The notes under the pieces: generated by a model
What the model was told of the DNA's origin: nothing
The model's database searches: none
What the model saw: only the letters and a program-made list of their open reading frames with translations
Part shown: piece after piece, positions 33,717 to 42,269 of the stretch
Numbering within the stretch: the stretch's first letter is position 1
Layout of the letters: every line of letters begins with the position of its first letter
Translations under genes and position numbers: made by a program
Source: Candidatus Saccharimonadota bacterium
Lineage (GTDB): Bacteria; Patescibacteriota; Saccharimonadia; Saccharimonadales; Saccharimonadaceae
Assembly (NCBI GenBank): GCA_017510445.1
Contig: JAFWNF010000002.1
Coordinates: forward strand, 52,294 to 116,293
Reading direction: 5' to 3'
DNA length: 64,000 bases

Positions 33717-35128
33717 TGAAATACACCTCAACTATCGGTATTGAATGCCACGTTCAGCTCGCCACAAAAACCAAACTTTTTTCCGAAGTTGATAACGACG
33801 CCCGTGACAAAGAGCCGAACTCCTGTGTCTCGCCAGTTGATTATGCGCTTCCGGGTATGCTTCCGCGCTTAAACGGCGAAGCTGTAAAACTAGCCGTTCG
33901 CGCCGGTTTTGCCATGAATTGCGAAATCAACCAAAAATCTCGCTTTGACAGAAAACACTACTTTTACCCAGATTCTCCGAAAGGATATCAAATCACCCAG
34001 TTTTTCTCGCCGATTATTGGCGCCGGTTTCGTTGAGCTTCCTGATGGCGAAAAAATTCGCATCGAACATGCCCATCTCGAAGGCGATGCTGGCAAACTAT
34101 CCCATTTTGATGATTATTCTCTTGTTGACTTGAACCGTGTTGATACTCCATTGATCGAAATCGTATCCATGCCTGACATTCACTCCGCCACACACGCTCG
34201 CGACTATTGCAAGGAACTTTGGCGGCTAATGACTTTTTCTGGCGTTAGCTACGGAGATCTTTATAACGGCAATATGCGTTTTGATGTCAATATTTCTCTT
34301 GCTCCAGAAGATGCAAAAGAACTCGGCACGCGTGCCGAAATAAAGAACTTGAACAGCTTCCGTTCGGTTGAGCGAGCTGTCGAGTACGAAATCAAACGTC
34401 AATCGAAAATTCTCGATAAAGGCGAAAAAGTGAAGCAAGAGACTCGTGGTTGGAGCGACGCTACCGGTGAAACAATCGCCCAACGTTCGAAAGAAGTCGC
34501 CGCGGATTATCGTTATATGCCAGAGCCAGATTTGCCGCCACTCAGCCTATCAGATGAATTCATCGAAGAAGAACGAAAAAAATTGCCACTTTTGCCAAAA
34601 GACTATCGTGAAAAATTTAAAGCTAAAATTCCAGTTGATATTCTAGAGATCCTGCTTGACTATAAGGAATTGATTAAAAAACTTGCGGAGATTGATGAAA
34701 AAGCCTTGAAACGTACCGCAAATCTTTTTGCTTCTGTTCTTCTCGCAGAAGAAAAATCAGCAGAAATGCTTGAACATTTGCCAAGCGCATCCCAGCTTAG
34801 CGAACTCTCTGAAATGGCCGATAAAAAAGAACTTTCCTCTACTGCAACAAAAGAAGTTTTCTTGAGATTCTTCGACCCTGATATGAAACAAAAATCTGCT
34901 CGTGAAATTGCAAAAGAATTAAATCTTCTCCAAGAAAATGACCTTGGTGCTCTCGAAAAAATCGTTGATGAAGTTCTTGCAATGCCAGAGACGAAGAAGG
35001 CCCAAGAAGAATTTAAGGCCGGCTCCGAAAAAGTTCTTGGTTTTCTTGTTGGCCAGGTTATGAAAGCATCAAAGGGAAAAGCCAATCCTTCTTCCGCTCA
35101 GGAAATCCTCCGTAAAAAACTTAGCTAG
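33716..35128 (+). CDS. gatB: Asp/Glu-tRNA amidotransferase subunit B
   Basis: 470 residues. Kinase-like tRNA-binding subunit of GatCAB. IGIECHVQLATKTKLFS at the N-terminus, GMLPRLNGEAVKLAVRAG, RKHYFYPDSPKGYQITQ, RIEHAHLEGDAGKL, NLNSFRSVERA, YRYMPEPDLPPL, and a C-terminal YqeY-like domain ending VGQVMKASKGKANP. Lys/Glu content is normal. The TAG stop forms the first bases of the -35 of the next transcription unit. Confidence 0.97.
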   Translation: MKYTSTIGIECHVQLATKTKLFSEVDNDARDKEPNSCVSPVDYALPGMLPRLNGEAVKLAVRAGFAMNCEINQKSRFDRKHYFYPDSPKGYQITQFFSPIIGAGFVELPDGEKIRIEHAHLEGDAGKLSHFDDYSLVDLNRVDTPLIEIVSMPDIHSATHARDYCKELWRLMTFSGVSYGDLYNGNMRFDVNISLAPEDAKELGTRAEIKNLNSFRSVERAVEYEIKRQSKILDKGEKVKQETRGWSDATGETIAQRSKEVAADYRYMPEPDLPPLSLSDEFIEEERKKLPLLPKDYREKFKAKIPVDILEILLDYKELIKKLAEIDEKALKRTANLFASVLLAEEKSAEMLEHLPSASQLSELSEMADKKELSSTATKEVFLRFFDPDMKQKSAREIAKELNLLQENDLGALEKIVDEVLAMPETKKAQEEFKAGSEKVLGFLVGQVMKASKGKANPSSAQEILRKKLS

Positions 35129-35187
35129 ACTTTTCATAAAAATATGATATAATAAAAGTACCTACAAATTTTTGTAGAGTACTTTTT
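35126..35187 (+). promoter_or_regulatory. promoter overlapping the gatB stop, with hairpin leader
   Basis: TAGACT at 35126-35131 (including the gatB stop), 16 bases, TGA-TATAAT at 35148-35153. The leader starts with a hairpin, AGTAC-CTACAAA paired with TTTGTAG-A-GTACT (35157-35183), then TTTTT and the RBS CGGAGGTG. Again a hairpin plus T-run stands before the RBS. Confidence 0.7.
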
Positions 35188-35202
35188 CGGAGGTGTAATC
35201 TG

Positions 35203-35454
35203 TTGGTTATAGCAGAATATGATGTCAAAGAGTGGCTAAGCAGAGAAGATGTTGATACGATAAAAAAAGGCACAATATTTGAATTCACAATCAACGACAA
35301 TCCCGAACCATATAAAGCGATTGTATATAGAGCAGATAAACGGCTCAGCACATACCACTTCTTTGCGGTCATAACAGAAGGCATAAATGCCGGCTATAAA
35401 CTCCATGTCCAGTATAACGGCGTAAACCAAAGTGCCCACATAAAAATTTACTGA
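35203..35454 (+). CDS. hypothetical small protein, 83 aa
   Basis: TTG start at 35203, 8 bases after CGGAGGTG; no ATG is available nearby. The protein (MVIAEYDVKEWLSRED..) is soluble, probably alpha plus beta, rich in aromatic residues (YHFFAV, YKLHVQYNG). No family recognised. Monocistronic, with a GC-rich terminator 5 bases after the stop. Part of the set of small genes with consensus promoters and hairpin leaders. Confidence 0.6.
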   Translation: MVIAEYDVKEWLSREDVDTIKKGTIFEFTINDNPEPYKAIVYRADKRLSTYHFFAVITEGINAGYKLHVQYNGVNQSAHIKIY

Positions 35455-35458
35455 ACAA

Positions 35459-35480
35459 AGCCCGCGCTCGTCGCGGGTTC
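35459..35480 (+). terminator. intrinsic terminator
   Basis: CCCGCG, CTCGT, CGCGGG then TT. GC-rich stem with a short T tail. Confidence 0.75.
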
Positions 35481-35504
35481 AAACCTCTAGAAAACTGTTT
35501 ATAC

Positions 35505-35533
35505 TTGACTTTTTTAAATAAGTGTGATATAAT
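35505..35533 (+). promoter_or_regulatory. consensus promoter
   Basis: TTGACT, 17 bases, TGA-TATAAT. The leader of about 55 bases contains a short inverted repeat, TTGGCTATTTATAGCTAA, and ends with AAGGAG before the gene at 35597. Confidence 0.85.
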
Positions 35534-35596
35534 GGTGAAATTGGCTATTTATAGCTAAAATTTGCCTACGGGCTGAACTTTAAGGAGCGTGTTTAT

Positions 35597-35917
35597 ATGA
35601 AAGCTACAATAGTAAAATCGGCTGACTTACCCAGAGATATTGCCTTAACGGTTTTTGAAATGTTAAATGTAGACAGGGAAGGCAAACATCACGTTAAGGT
35701 AATTAGACCCGGCGATGATGGATATTGCACTAGACACAGAATCGTAACAGATCGTGAACCAGCAGACTTGGTTTATCCGGATGGATGGTACTACGCGAAA
35801 GGGAACTTTCGTAACAAGCATAATTCATCAACCGGATTCTATAGCGAAGTCCCTATGTACAATGAAAAAGGAGTTCGCTGGGACAATCTCGGCGCTAATT
35901 ATTGTACGCAGGAATGA
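35597..35917 (+). CDS. hypothetical protein, 106 aa
   Basis: RBS AAGGAG 9 bases before ATG. Soluble, no signal peptide; contains YPDGWYYAKGNFRNKH and ends VRWDNLGANYCTQE. No family recognised. Own consensus promoter, own terminator, TGA stop. It belongs to the same class of individually transcribed small genes as those at 4.4-6.9 kb and 35.2 kb. Confidence 0.6.
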   Translation: MKATIVKSADLPRDIALTVFEMLNVDREGKHHVKVIRPGDDGYCTRHRIVTDREPADLVYPDGWYYAKGNFRNKHNSSTGFYSEVPMYNEKGVRWDNLGANYCTQE

Positions 35918-35922
35918 TGCTC

Positions 35923-35950
35923 AAACCGTCACCACAAGGTGGCGGTTTTT
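35923..35950 (+). terminator. intrinsic terminator
   Basis: AAACCGTCACC pairs with GGTGGCGGTTT (11 bp, one G-T) around ACAA, followed by TT. Confidence 0.9.
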
Positions 35951-35975
35951 CATGCGGAAGTGTTATAATTCTTCT

Positions 35976-36623
35976 ATGCATGATTCTTGGAAAACTTTTC
36001 TAAACTCAGAATTCGAAAAACCCTATTTTAAAGAACTTTCCGAATTTCTCTCTAAGGAATATAACGAAAAGACCATTTTTCCGAAAAAAACCCAAGTTTT
36101 TTCCGCTTTTACTACCGATTTGAACAACGTAAAAGTCGTTATTCTTGGTCAAGATCCATATCATACGCCTGGAGCCGCGCACGGTCTGGCTTTTTCTGTT
36201 CCGCCGACTGAGAAAATTCCACCTTCTCTTCTAAACATTTATAAAGAAATCGACAGCGACATCGGCCATCATGCGAATAAAACCGGTAATTTGAAAAGTT
36301 GGCAAGAACAAGGCGTCTTGCTTCTTAATAATGTTCTTACTGTCGAAGCCCACAAAGCTGGTTCTCACCGCGGAAGAGGCTGGGAGATTTTTACTGAAGC
36401 GACAATTAAATATTTAAACGAAAAATGTGACCATCTCGTTTTTCTTCTCTGGGGACGAGACGCAAGAAATAAAAAAGCTTTGATTGACACGAAAAAACAT
36501 CTCGTTCTTGAAGCGCCTCACCCATCTCCACTTTCGGCCTATAGCGGATTTTTCGGTTGTAAACATTTCAGTAAAACCAATGTTCAGCTCGAAAAATGGG
36601 GAAAAGAAAAAATTGTCTGGTAA
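35976..36623 (+). CDS. ung: uracil-DNA glycosylase, family 1
   Basis: 215 residues. Removes uracil from DNA. Water-activating loop VVILGQDPYHTPGAAHGLAFS, LLLNNVLTVEAHKAGSHRGRGWE, LLWGRDA, and the minor-groove intercalation loop APHPSPLSAYSGFFG. Usual length. TATAAT ends 6 bases before ATG 35976, so the gene is leaderless; the longer open frame upstream overlaps another gene and a terminator. Confidence 0.97.
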   Translation: MHDSWKTFLNSEFEKPYFKELSEFLSKEYNEKTIFPKKTQVFSAFTTDLNNVKVVILGQDPYHTPGAAHGLAFSVPPTEKIPPSLLNIYKEIDSDIGHHANKTGNLKSWQEQGVLLLNNVLTVEAHKAGSHRGRGWEIFTEATIKYLNEKCDHLVFLLWGRDARNKKALIDTKKHLVLEAPHPSPLSAYSGFFGCKHFSKTNVQLEKWGKEKIVW

Positions 36624-36652
36624 AAATTGGTAAAAACTTTTAAAATAGATTT

Positions 36653-38449
36653 ATGAAAAGTGGAGAAAATTTTAACTATAGCCCAAAAGACTATAAGTTC
36701 GACCCAGAAGGCTATAATGTCGATAACGAATTCGAGAGAATATTAAGAGAAGCCGGCGTAAAAATGACCGACAACGACAAAAAGATTGGAGATAAAAAAT
36801 TTAATCCACCCACAATTTCTTCAGAGCCATTTTCTGCATCTAAAGATAATCTAAATATTCCTAACTTTAATAAAAAATCGCCAGCCTCAGAATTTAATTC
36901 TCCCGAAAACACATTCAAGATTCCAGATCTTTCTAGAAAAACAACATCAGAACATCCCGAAGTACCTAATTTTGCAAAAAAAGTATCATCTGAAGCTCAG
37001 GACGATTATCGTGAACGAAAAGATACTAATGAGCATGAAAAGAATATTAAAGACAGACAATTTGGACAGAGGATTGAGGAGGTTCACGATTTTACTCAGA
37101 AATTTAATCGTGCCATGAAGATTCATCTAAGAAACACAAAAAGAGAAATGTCAGATAGACTATCAGAGAAAGCAGAGGAGCTTTCTGAAAAGATAAAATC
37201 TGCTTTCTCGAGTATTAGAGAAAGACTAGGCGATAAAAAAGAAGATTTTAAAAAAGTTGGGAAAAATGCATTTGCCGTTACATTAGCCTTGACTACTGTA
37301 GTAGGAATTGGTATCGGAAGTAGACAACTCAAAAAAGGCGGAACAACTGTTGAGGAAACAACACTTGGATACGAAGGTGATGCAATTATCCACGACAAAG
37401 AGCTTCAAGACGAGGTTGGCGAAAAAACGGGTGAAAAAATTGAAGAAATCAGAGTTGATAATGAAGGAAACGTTGTTTTTGTCGCGAATGAAAAGAAGGA
37501 AGAAGAACTATCTTCTACGCACGATAATGAAGAAGGAGAAACTCATCTCAGCCCAAGTGAAGACGATATAGCAGGAGAACCAATAACTAGCAAGCCGGAA
37601 AATATACCAGAGAGCGATACTAGTATTCCTTCTGTTCAAGAAGAAGCAACTCAGGAATCAACAAATTCCGAGACAGAAACATCACCAACCGAAGAGGCTA
37701 TTGAAAACGAAACTCAAGAATCTTTTTCTGAGTCTCGTGCAGAAAAACTCACCTTCGCAAAAGAAAACATTTCACCAAAAGAAGCGTATAGCAATATTCA
37801 AAGTTTTATCGACAACAAAGAATACTTGAACATAGAAGGTGAATGTACAGCAGATTATGTGGCATATGTTCTCAGTAAAACTGGCCATTCAGCCGTCCAA
37901 ACGGCTGCCTATCTTGGAAATATGGCGAAGGAGTCAAAAATTTGTGCACTTTTGTATGAAGTTGGAGGGGATGGATATGGTTTATTCCAATATACAGCCG
38001 CAAATCGACATGGAATTAAAGGAAAAATATATCCAGGCAATATCTACCCATGCGAACACGACGGCTATGAAGTATGGATAGAAAAAAATGATGCCGATGT
38101 TTATAGGTATGAATTTGAAAAGAATCCATTTGCCAATGTGAAATATGATATAAATGCTGAAAAAACCGAAAAAATTCTTGAAGAAACAGGAACAAGGAAT
38201 CTATATAAGAAAGCTATAGCGAGACAAATACAATATTTCTATTATGGACTAGCAAGTAGTAATTGGGAAAGACAACAATTTGACAAGGCTAATTCTGCAA
38301 CAGATGCGTCGACTTATGCAAAACTTTTTGAAAAACATGTGGAACGCCCGGCGAGCACAAGCGATGCGGAAAAAAGAGCATCTGTAGCACGTGAAGCCTA
38401 CCGACTACTGACAGGCGGCGAATCATTATATGATTTAAAAATTGGTTAA
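36653..38449 (+). CDS. membrane-anchored protein with phage-tail-lysozyme-like domain
   Basis: 598 residues. A disordered, charged, cytoplasmic N-terminal half (1-200; Pro/Lys/Glu-rich, with SEKAEELSEKIKSAF) is followed by one transmembrane helix (about 203-225), an acidic extracellular linker (to about 380) and a C-terminal domain. The latter contains AAYLGNMAKESKICALLYEVGGDGYGLFQYTAANR, matching the Phage_lysozyme2 pattern of goslin-type tail lysozymes, with Glu in NMAKES as likely catalytic residue. Could remodel its own wall or the wall of a host cell. TAAAAT ends 6 bases before ATG. Confidence 0.75.
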   Translation: MKSGENFNYSPKDYKFDPEGYNVDNEFERILREAGVKMTDNDKKIGDKKFNPPTISSEPFSASKDNLNIPNFNKKSPASEFNSPENTFKIPDLSRKTTSEHPEVPNFAKKVSSEAQDDYRERKDTNEHEKNIKDRQFGQRIEEVHDFTQKFNRAMKIHLRNTKREMSDRLSEKAEELSEKIKSAFSSIRERLGDKKEDFKKVGKNAFAVTLALTTVVGIGIGSRQLKKGGTTVEETTLGYEGDAIIHDKELQDEVGEKTGEKIEEIRVDNEGNVVFVANEKKEEELSSTHDNEEGETHLSPSEDDIAGEPITSKPENIPESDTSIPSVQEEATQESTNSETETSPTEEAIENETQESFSESRAEKLTFAKENISPKEAYSNIQSFIDNKEYLNIEGECTADYVAYVLSKTGHSAVQTAAYLGNMAKESKICALLYEVGGDGYGLFQYTAANRHGIKGKIYPGNIYPCEHDGYEVWIEKNDADVYRYEFEKNPFANVKYDINAEKTEKILEETGTRNLYKKAIARQIQYFYYGLASSNWERQQFDKANSATDASTYAKLFEKHVERPASTSDAEKRASVAREAYRLLTGGESLYDLKIG

Positions 38450-38484
38450 AACCTTAGAAAACATAAAAATCTTTAAAATCCCTC

Positions 38485-38513
38485 TTGAAATTATTCTTAT
38501 TCTGTGCTACACT
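38485..38513 (+). promoter_or_regulatory. infA promoter
   Basis: TTGAAA, 17 bases, TGC-TACACT. Ends 13 bases before the infA ATG, leaving a leader of only about 6-7 bases without a Shine-Dalgarno. Confidence 0.65.
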
Positions 38514-38526
38514 TGGCTAGTAATTT

Positions 38527-38751
38527 ATGGCTAGTCAAAAGGAAGTGATTAAACTCACCGGCAAAGTCGTTGAGGCTCTGCCGAATACCCAGTTTCGGGT
38601 TGAACTCGAGAATGGTCATATTATCATTGCGCACATGAGCGGAAAAATGCGCAAAAACTTTATCCGTCTTGTGCCTGGTGATAAGGTAGAAGTTGAGTTA
38701 ACCCCTTACGATCTTACAAAGGGCAGAATCAGCTTCCGCCTCAAAGATTAA
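38527..38751 (+). CDS. infA: translation initiation factor IF-1
   Basis: 74-residue OB-fold protein binding the 30S A-site. Sequence [69 protein letters not shown] is close to the family consensus (split here only by inspection). It heads the infA-rpmJ-rpsM-rpsK-rpsD-rpoA-rplQ cluster, separated from rpmJ by a 167-base region with several hairpins. Confidence 0.97.
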   Translation: MASQKEVIKLTGKVVEALPNTQFRVELENGHIIIAHMSGKMRKNFIRLVPGDKVEVELTPYDLTKGRISFRLKD

Positions 38752-38752
38752 T

Positions 38753-38846
38753 CTCTGAATTGATTTTCTTTCAGAGGTTTCTGGGTTTTACCAGATTGGA
38801 GGAAAATGTTGTAATTTTTACAACATTTTATCCGCTCAACCTCCAA
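38753..38846 (+). promoter_or_regulatory. three-hairpin leader upstream of rpmJ, containing palindrome copy 3
   Basis: CTCTGAA/TTCAGAG (38753-38776), TCTGG/CCAGA (38780-38795), then TTGGAGG/CCTCCAA (38796-38802 with 38840-38846) enclosing the palindrome TGTTGTAATTTTTACAACA at 38807-38825. The hairpins lie directly end to end. It may be an autoregulatory ribosomal-protein leader, or a processing/termination site after infA. Confidence 0.6.
38807..38825. repeat. palindrome TGTTGTAAAAATTACAACA, copy 3 (reverse)
   Basis: Exact reverse complement of the other copies. Extended arms AAAATGTTGTAA / TTACAACATTTT, nested inside a 7-bp GC-rich outer stem. Confidence 0.9.
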
Positions 38847-38918
38847 AATCTCCGATTTTTCTGAAAATTACAGGGAAAATCATCAATAACAACCATAATT
38901 AGGAAAGGATTTTGACAC

Positions 38919-39035
38919 ATGAAAGTACGTGCAAGTGTGAAAAAAATCTCCCCTGATGACATTATCGTACGCAGAAAAGGCGTTTTACGTGTCATCAACA
39001 AGAAAAAACCTAAAAATAAGCAAAGGCAGGGTTAA
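38919..39035 (+). CDS. rpmJ: 50S ribosomal protein L36, zinc-free form
   Basis: 38 residues, ATG at 38919 after [19 protein letters not shown]...[22 protein letters not shown] is clear L36, but the C-x2-C-x12-C-x4-H zinc ligands are replaced by non-cysteine residues, so this is the C-minus paralog type. Five bases upstream of rpsM. Confidence 0.95.
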   Translation: MKVRASVKKISPDDIIVRRKGVLRVINKKKPKNKQRQG

Positions 39036-39040
39036 AAAAT

Positions 39041-39427
39041 ATGGCTAGAATTGCCAGCGTTGTTATCCCTTCCGAAAAACAAGTGTGGATTGCCCTCACT
39101 TATGTTTACGGAATCGGACGTACAACCAGTAAAAAAATCCTTGCGGAGGCTAAAATCGAGCCTACCACTCGGGTGAAAGATCTCACCGAGGCTGAAGAAC
39201 AGAAAATCAACGATATTATTTCTAATAAATATTCCGTTGAAGGGGATCTGAAACGCCTCGTGACAAACAATATTAAACGCTTAAAGGATATTAATTCCTA
39301 CAAGGGAATCCGCCACAAGGCTAAATTACCAGTCAACGGCCAACGTACCCGTACAAACGCACGTACACGTAAGGGTAAGGCGATCGCGGTCGGTGGTGCA
39401 CAACCGAAGGCAGCAAGTAAAACATAG
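39041..39427 (+). CDS. rpsM: 30S ribosomal protein S13
   Basis: 128 residues. Head protein contacting P-site tRNA and the 50S bridge. [38 protein letters not shown], a helix-two-turn-helix core, and C-terminal [24 protein letters not shown] are typical. Part of the alpha-type ribosomal operon; 9 bases separate it from rpsK. Confidence 0.97.
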   Translation: MARIASVVIPSEKQVWIALTYVYGIGRTTSKKILAEAKIEPTTRVKDLTEAEEQKINDIISNKYSVEGDLKRLVTNNIKRLKDINSYKGIRHKAKLPVNGQRTRTNARTRKGKAIAVGGAQPKAASKT

Positions 39428-39436
39428 GAGTAAATT

Positions 39437-39874
39437 ATGGCAGAAGAAGAAATCAGAACTGAAACAGAAGCTCCTGTGGTTGAAGCTAAAGCCACTAAAG
39501 CTAAAGGTAAAAAAGGTAAGAAAATCGTCCCAGCTGGCGAAGTTCATATCAAAGCAACCTTTAACAACACCATCATTAGCGTTTCCGATAAAACCGGTGG
39601 AATTCTTGCTCAATCTTCCGCTGGTGCTAACGGTTTCCGCGGTTCCAAAAAAGGAACTGCCTACGCCGCAGGTATCGCCGCTGAAAAAGCACTTGAAATC
39701 GCTAAAAAAGAACACGGTTTGAACCGCGTTGACGTTTTCGTCAAAGGGATTGGTCTTGGTCGCGATAGCGCCATTCGTGCCGTCTCCACTGTCGGTATCA
39801 AAATCGATTCAATTACTGACGTAACCCCAATCGCTCACGGTGGTGTGCGACCTAAGGGAGAAAGGAAACCATAA
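39437..39874 (+). CDS. rpsK: 30S ribosomal protein S11
   Basis: 145 residues. Platform protein. An acidic/Lys-Ala N-terminal extension (about 30 residues) precedes GEVHIKATFNNTIISVSDKTGG and GFRGSKKGTAYAAGIAAEKA; C-terminus DVTPIAHGGVRPKGERKP. RBS AGGAGTAAATT. Its stop overlaps the rpsD ATG by one base. Confidence 0.97.
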   Translation: MAEEEIRTETEAPVVEAKATKAKGKKGKKIVPAGEVHIKATFNNTIISVSDKTGGILAQSSAGANGFRGSKKGTAYAAGIAAEKALEIAKKEHGLNRVDVFVKGIGLGRDSAIRAVSTVGIKIDSITDVTPIAHGGVRPKGERKP

Positions 39875-40491
39875 TGGCACGCGATAAATCTCCAATTGTC
39901 AAACAAAGTCGTCGCGAAGGTTATGCTCTCGCGCCAAAAGCTCATAAAGTTATGGCAAAAAAGACCGGAATTCCTGGTCAACACGCTGATATGCGCGTTC
40001 GTGGTGGTAGTCTTTATTTGACTCAGCTCCGCGAAAAACAGAAAGTTCGCCGTCTTTATGGTCTTCTTGAAAAACAGTTCGCCAAAGTTATGCACGAAGC
40101 TCAAAAAGCCGACGGCCTAACTGGTGAAAAATTGCTTGAATATCTCGAACGCCGTGCAGATAACGCCGTTTATCGTGCTGGTTTTGCGACTACTCGTCGT
40201 CAAGCTCGCCAACTCGTTTCTCACGGACACTTCACCTTAAACGGACGCCGAATCGATGTTCCATCAATCCGTCTTAAACCAGGTGACGTTCTCGAGGTTC
40301 GTGCAAAATCTCAAAAATCTGAATATTTCAAAAATCTTCCAAACGTTATCGCTGCTTCCAACCAAAGTCCTTTGAGTTGGCAAAAAGCTGACGCCAAGAA
40401 GATGAAAATCGAAATCATCGGACTACCAAAGCGTGAAGAAGCTGAGGTGGGCATTAATGAACAATTAATCGTTGAGTATTACTCACGCTAA
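39874..40491 (+). CDS. rpsD: 30S ribosomal protein S4
   Basis: 205 residues. Primary 16S binder and assembly protein. S4 domain at about 95-160 (RADNAVYRAGFATTRRQARQLVSHGHFTLNGRRIDVPS), C-terminal SWLxxD-type region (LSWQKADAKKMK). The N-terminal zinc cysteines found in many S4 proteins are absent, parallel to the zinc-free L36. Confidence 0.97.
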   Translation: MARDKSPIVKQSRREGYALAPKAHKVMAKKTGIPGQHADMRVRGGSLYLTQLREKQKVRRLYGLLEKQFAKVMHEAQKADGLTGEKLLEYLERRADNAVYRAGFATTRRQARQLVSHGHFTLNGRRIDVPSIRLKPGDVLEVRAKSQKSEYFKNLPNVIAASNQSPLSWQKADAKKMKIEIIGLPKREEAEVGINEQLIVEYYSR

Positions 40492-40507
40492 AAAGGAGAG
40501 AAAATAA

Positions 40508-41458
40508 ATGACAACAAAAGCTATTCACGAAGCAAATCTCGCCGAAATTAACGAAATTAGCGAAACAAGCGCCGAATTCGTTATCAAGCCACTTTATTAT
40601 GGCTACGGCAACACTCTCGGAAATTCTCTCCGTCGTGTTTTGCTTTCTAGCATCAAAGGCGCAGCAATTACTGCGTTTAGCATTGAAGGCACAACTCATG
40701 AATACTCTGCAATCCCAGGCATTCGCGAAGATGTCGTCGACATCATGTTGAATTTGAAAAATATTCGTTTCAAATGCCACACTGACGCTCCAGTCGAACT
40801 TACTCTTGAAATGAAAGGTTCTGACCAAAGCAAGAAAGATGGCGAAGGACGTGTTGTTGCTGGCGACATTAAATTGCCTGCAGACGTTGAGGTTTCAAAC
40901 CCAAATCAAGTTATCTGCCACATTGACGATCCAAAATTCGTTCTCAAAATGCATTTTATCGTCGAAACTGGTCGCGGATATCTTACTATTGAAAAAGCTG
41001 GCGAAAACCGTGTTCACAGTGACATGATTGCTCTTGACGCAGTCTTTTCACCAGTTCTTCGTGTTCGCTACAAAGTAGAGAACACACGTGTCGGACAAGA
41101 CACAAATCTTCAACAGCTAACTATTACTGTTGACACTGACGGAACCATTACTCCTCACGAAGCTTTCAATGAGGCCGCTGCAATTCTCGTCAATCAATAC
41201 ACCGCGCTAGCAGAAGGCGCTTCTCTTGAACGCGTTCCTGCTCCAGGTGTAAATGACGCTGGAGATGATACTGGTCTCAGCCTTCCAATTGAGGAACTTG
41301 GACTTTCCGCCCGCACCGCTAATGCTCTTATTAATAATGACATCCATAATCTCGATGAGCTCATTCACTTAACTGATTCTGAACTCAAAGAACTCAAAGG
41401 ATTTGGTTCTAAGGCATTAGAGGAAGTTAAAGAAAAAATAACGGAGTTAACTAAATAA
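40508..41458 (+). CDS. rpoA: RNA polymerase alpha subunit
   Basis: 316 residues. NTD dimerisation and assembly domain (YGYGNTLGNSLRRVLLSSIKGAAITAF, VEDVVDIMLNLK-like, GYLTIEKAGENR), linker, and C-terminal alpha-CTD (IEELGLSARTANALINNDIHNLDELIHLTDSELKELKGFGSKALEEV) that can contact UP elements and activators. RBS AAAGGAGAG. Stop overlaps the rplQ ATG. Confidence 0.98.
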   Translation: MTTKAIHEANLAEINEISETSAEFVIKPLYYGYGNTLGNSLRRVLLSSIKGAAITAFSIEGTTHEYSAIPGIREDVVDIMLNLKNIRFKCHTDAPVELTLEMKGSDQSKKDGEGRVVAGDIKLPADVEVSNPNQVICHIDDPKFVLKMHFIVETGRGYLTIEKAGENRVHSDMIALDAVFSPVLRVRYKVENTRVGQDTNLQQLTITVDTDGTITPHEAFNEAAAILVNQYTALAEGASLERVPAPGVNDAGDDTGLSLPIEELGLSARTANALINNDIHNLDELIHLTDSELKELKGFGSKALEEVKEKITELTK

Positions 41459-41844
41459 TGCATCGCCACGGATATAAAGGCCGCAAATTCGGCCGAGAAA
41501 CCGACCAGAGGAAAGCGCTCAAACGTGGGCTGATGTGCTCTCTAGTCAAATACCAATCAATAACTACCACTCTCGCTCGTGCTAAAGAAATTCGTCGCGA
41601 AGCAGAGAAATTAATTACCATTGCCAAAAAAGGCGGGCTAGCAAATCGCCGTATTCTTATTGCTCGTTTGGATGATATTGAGACTGCTGATTTCCTTATG
41701 GATGTCATCGCTCCTCAAATCAAACGCGATTCTGGCTACCTTCGCATTGAGCATGCTGGTTACCGTAAAGGTGATCACTCAGAAATGGGAACAATTTCCT
41801 TCGTTGACGACATTGATGTCGAGGCAGGAAAGGAGAAGAAATAA
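41458..41844 (+). CDS. rplQ: 50S ribosomal protein L17
   Basis: 128 residues. Starts MHRHGYKGRKFGRETDQRKALKRGL, the L17 signature, followed by MCSLVKYQSITTTLARAKEIRREAEKLIT. C-terminus slightly extended and acidic-basic. Overlaps both neighbours by one base, so translation of rpoA-rplQ-rplM-rpsI is chained. Confidence 0.97.
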   Translation: MHRHGYKGRKFGRETDQRKALKRGLMCSLVKYQSITTTLARAKEIRREAEKLITIAKKGGLANRRILIARLDDIETADFLMDVIAPQIKRDSGYLRIEHAGYRKGDHSEMGTISFVDDIDVEAGKEKK

Positions 41845-42269
41845 TGAAAACTTATTCTCAAAAATCCTCCGAAATCAAACGCGAATGGTATCTAATCGAC
41901 GCTTCAAGCCTACCTCTTGGTAAACTTGCCGTCGTTATCGCTGACAAATTAATGGGAAAAAGCAAAGTTACTTACACCCCACACATCGATAACGGTGATT
42001 ATGTCGTCGTCATTAACGCTAAAAACCTTAAAGTTACTGGCAACAAAATGACCGACAAAAAATATTACCGTCACAGTGGATTTCCAGGTGGACTAACTGA
42101 GCTTAAACTCGAAGAAGTAATCGAAAAAGACCCTTCAGTCGCAATTAGAGAAGCCGTTAAAGGCATGCTCCCAAAGAACAAACTTGCTGCTGAACGTCTT
42201 GCTCGCCTTCGCGTCTTCGACGGTGCTGAGCACGCTCACACTGCCCAAACCCCAAAGGAGATTAAATAA
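41844..42269 (+). CDS. rplM: 50S ribosomal protein L13
   Basis: 141 residues. REWYLIDASSLPLGKLAVVIADKLMGKSKVTYTPHIDNGDYVVVINAKNLKVTGNK, KKYYRHSGFPGGL and AVKGMLPKNKLAAERLARLRVF are family-typical. One-base overlaps at both ends. Confidence 0.98.
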   Translation: MKTYSQKSSEIKREWYLIDASSLPLGKLAVVIADKLMGKSKVTYTPHIDNGDYVVVINAKNLKVTGNKMTDKKYYRHSGFPGGLTELKLEEVIEKDPSVAIREAVKGMLPKNKLAAERLARLRVFDGAEHAHTAQTPKEIK

